Shown here piece after piece: positions 40,907-41,798 of a stretch of DNA of 41,798 bases (its first letter is position 1; every line of letters begins with the position of its first letter). The DNA lies in IMG/VR virus record IMGVR_UViG_3300034156_000001, positions 1 through 41,798 of that record; one strand, 5' to 3'. A model generated the notes under the pieces. That model was not told the DNA's origin. It did no database searches and was given only the letters and a program-made list of their open reading frames with translations. This stretch comes from a virus. Both the position numbers and the translations under genes were made by a program.

Positions 40907-41388
40907 CAGCCACGACCCTCAAGCCATGCGTTCAAGTGGCCCAGGACGAAGGCCCGTTGATCCTCAGGGAAGGACTCTGTGGCCGCTTCATGCTTGCTTT
41001 GCTCCACTGTGTCCGCGAAGTAGACCACAGAGCAAATCTCACGCCATTCAGGCTCAATCCAGCGCCTCAAGTCGAGCCACTGGGTCCGTGCTAACGAGCA
41101 CTCTTGTTCAAGGGTGAACTCAGCGTCATACAGTAGGTGACCATAATCGTGCATCACACGGAACGTCACGTTACCGGACAGGCCGTAGATGGCCGTATCG
41201 GAGAACTCAGATGACACCCGTAGGAGACCCTGGGCAGCTTCTGCCTTGAGGTCCGTATAGGTGTTTGGTGCATCGAAGGCCACGCCCAGAGCCAGTGGCA
41301 TTACCGTTTGATACTCGGCAATCTGTCTCTTGTAGGCGTCTACCAGAGTCGCGGCGATTGCAGCCAGGAGGAATTTAGAGCCTTTCAT
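40906..41388 (-). CDS. Early protein with HDxxH motif, copy B
   Basis: 160 residues from the ATG at 41388. Relative to copy A it has for example GVAFDAPNTYTDLKAE instead of GVADDAPKSYKALKAE, and the end GRG instead of GRE. The HDYGH motif, the hydrophobic start and the central FRVMHDYGHLLYDAEFTLEQ are unchanged. Forty of the 55 substitutions between copies lie here, some 8% of its bases, so it evolves faster than its neighbours, as anti-host genes often do. Expressed from the adjacent phage promoter and from the host promoters upstream. Confidence 0.72.
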   Translation of the reverse strand: MKGSKFLLAAIAATLVDAYKRQIAEYQTVMPLALGVAFDAPNTYTDLKAEAAQGLLRVSSEFSDTAIYGLSGNVTFRVMHDYGHLLYDAEFTLEQECSLARTQWLDLRRWIEPEWREICSVVYFADTVEQSKHEAATESFPEDQRAFVLGHLNAWLEGRG

Positions 41389-41400
41389 CGTTGTCACCTT

Positions 41401-41420
41401 GCTTATGTGAGGGTATTAAG
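41401..41420 (-). promoter_or_regulatory. Phage promoter, divergent (copy B)
   Basis: Same sequence as 658-677; CCCTCAC core followed by ATAAGC. Confidence 0.6.
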
Positions 41421-41466
41421 AGTTGTTCCCAAAGGGCACCTTATGATGACCTTCAGTGAATCGCTC

Positions 41467-41628
41467 TCAGTAGCCAGCCCAGGCCCGTAGTTCATCGTAC
41501 TTCGTGAACGGCCACGGATGGACCTTGTTGTTCTCAGTGACCCACACGGAATACGTGCCATGGTCATTCTTGTAGTAGGACTTGAACCAGTCGTGCTGCT
41601 GTGCCCACTTGACTTCTTGCATGGTCAT
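41467..41628 (-). CDS. Small conserved early protein, 53 aa (copy B)
   Basis: Protein identical to copy A at 724-885. AGGAG precedes the ATG. It is the first gene of the early operon on this end of the contig; its upstream host promoters are only present in the other copy because the window stops at 41798. Confidence 0.75.
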   Translation of the reverse strand: MTMQEVKWAQQHDWFKSYYKNDHGTYSVWVTENNKVHPWPFTKYDELRAWAGY

Positions 41629-41798
41629 ACTGTGCATCTCCTAAGTTGTTCCCTTAGCGCCATTGCTTACCCTACCCGTGACATCCGTTCAGGTCCTCAA
41701 AGTGTGCTAAAGGAAGGCTCAGAGCTTGCCTTCGTAGCGTTACCGGAATCTTTCACCTGTTAGGGTGCCTGTCCGGCCATTCCAAGTTGTTAAAGAGC

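Larger units (their letters stand above)
40744..41798. repeat. Early-region repeat, copy B
   Basis: Counterpart of bases 1-1055 with no gaps; ends inside the boxA element. See the copy A entry for the substitution pattern. Confidence 0.9.

Overview
The window is an essentially complete genome of a T7-like podophage (Autographiviridae, Studiervirinae type). Every supported gene lies on the minus strand, so genetic left-to-right order runs from high to low coordinates. The gene order is that of T7: early genes, RNA polymerase, ligase, replication genes 2 to 6, then virion genes 6.5 to 19.5. Conserved motifs are visible throughout. The phage promoters share an ACCCTCAC core close to those of T3 and of Pseudomonas phage gh-1 (remembered consensus, not searched). 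Together with C-ending codon use this suggests a Pseudomonas or related gammaproteobacterial host. The host is an inference.

Layout. Bases 1-1055 and 40744-41798 are two gap-free but non-identical copies of the start of the early region (about 55 substitutions). The contig is therefore a wrapped map opened inside the early region, and the physical ends of the virion DNA most likely lie in the gene-free stretch 1329-1922. Reading leftward from there come a phage promoter (phiOL position), two strong sigma70-type host promoters and a boxA element. Next is a block of small early genes of mostly unknown function (41628 to 37513) that includes a probable 2OG-Fe(II) oxygenase. The RNA polymerase gene (37386-34726) has a phage promoter directly in front of it.

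The middle region (34658-22438) holds ligase, a T7 TE-like terminator, a P-loop dNMP kinase, a gp2-type inhibitor of host RNA polymerase and the ssDNA-binding protein. It continues with endonuclease I, amidase/lysozyme, a nucleotidyltransferase, primase-helicase, DNA polymerase, gp5.5, gp5.7 and the 5'-3' exonuclease. The late region (22325-1923) holds gp6.5, gp6.7, a gp7-position acetyltransferase-like protein, gp7.3, portal, scaffold and capsid. The capsid gene has a -1 frameshift extension carrying an Ig-like Big_2 domain, followed by a T7 Tphi-like terminator. Then come the tail tubular proteins, internal virion proteins 13-16, tail fibre, holin, small terminase, nested spanins, large terminase and gp19.5.

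How it works together. Host polymerase would read the early genes from the two sigma70 promoters. The phage polymerase then takes over at about 13 phage promoters, one of which drives its own gene. gp2 would shut off host polymerase. The replication module copies and recombines the DNA, the late module builds the virion, and holin, amidase and spanins lyse the cell. No tRNA, CRISPR array, integrase or insertion sequence was seen.
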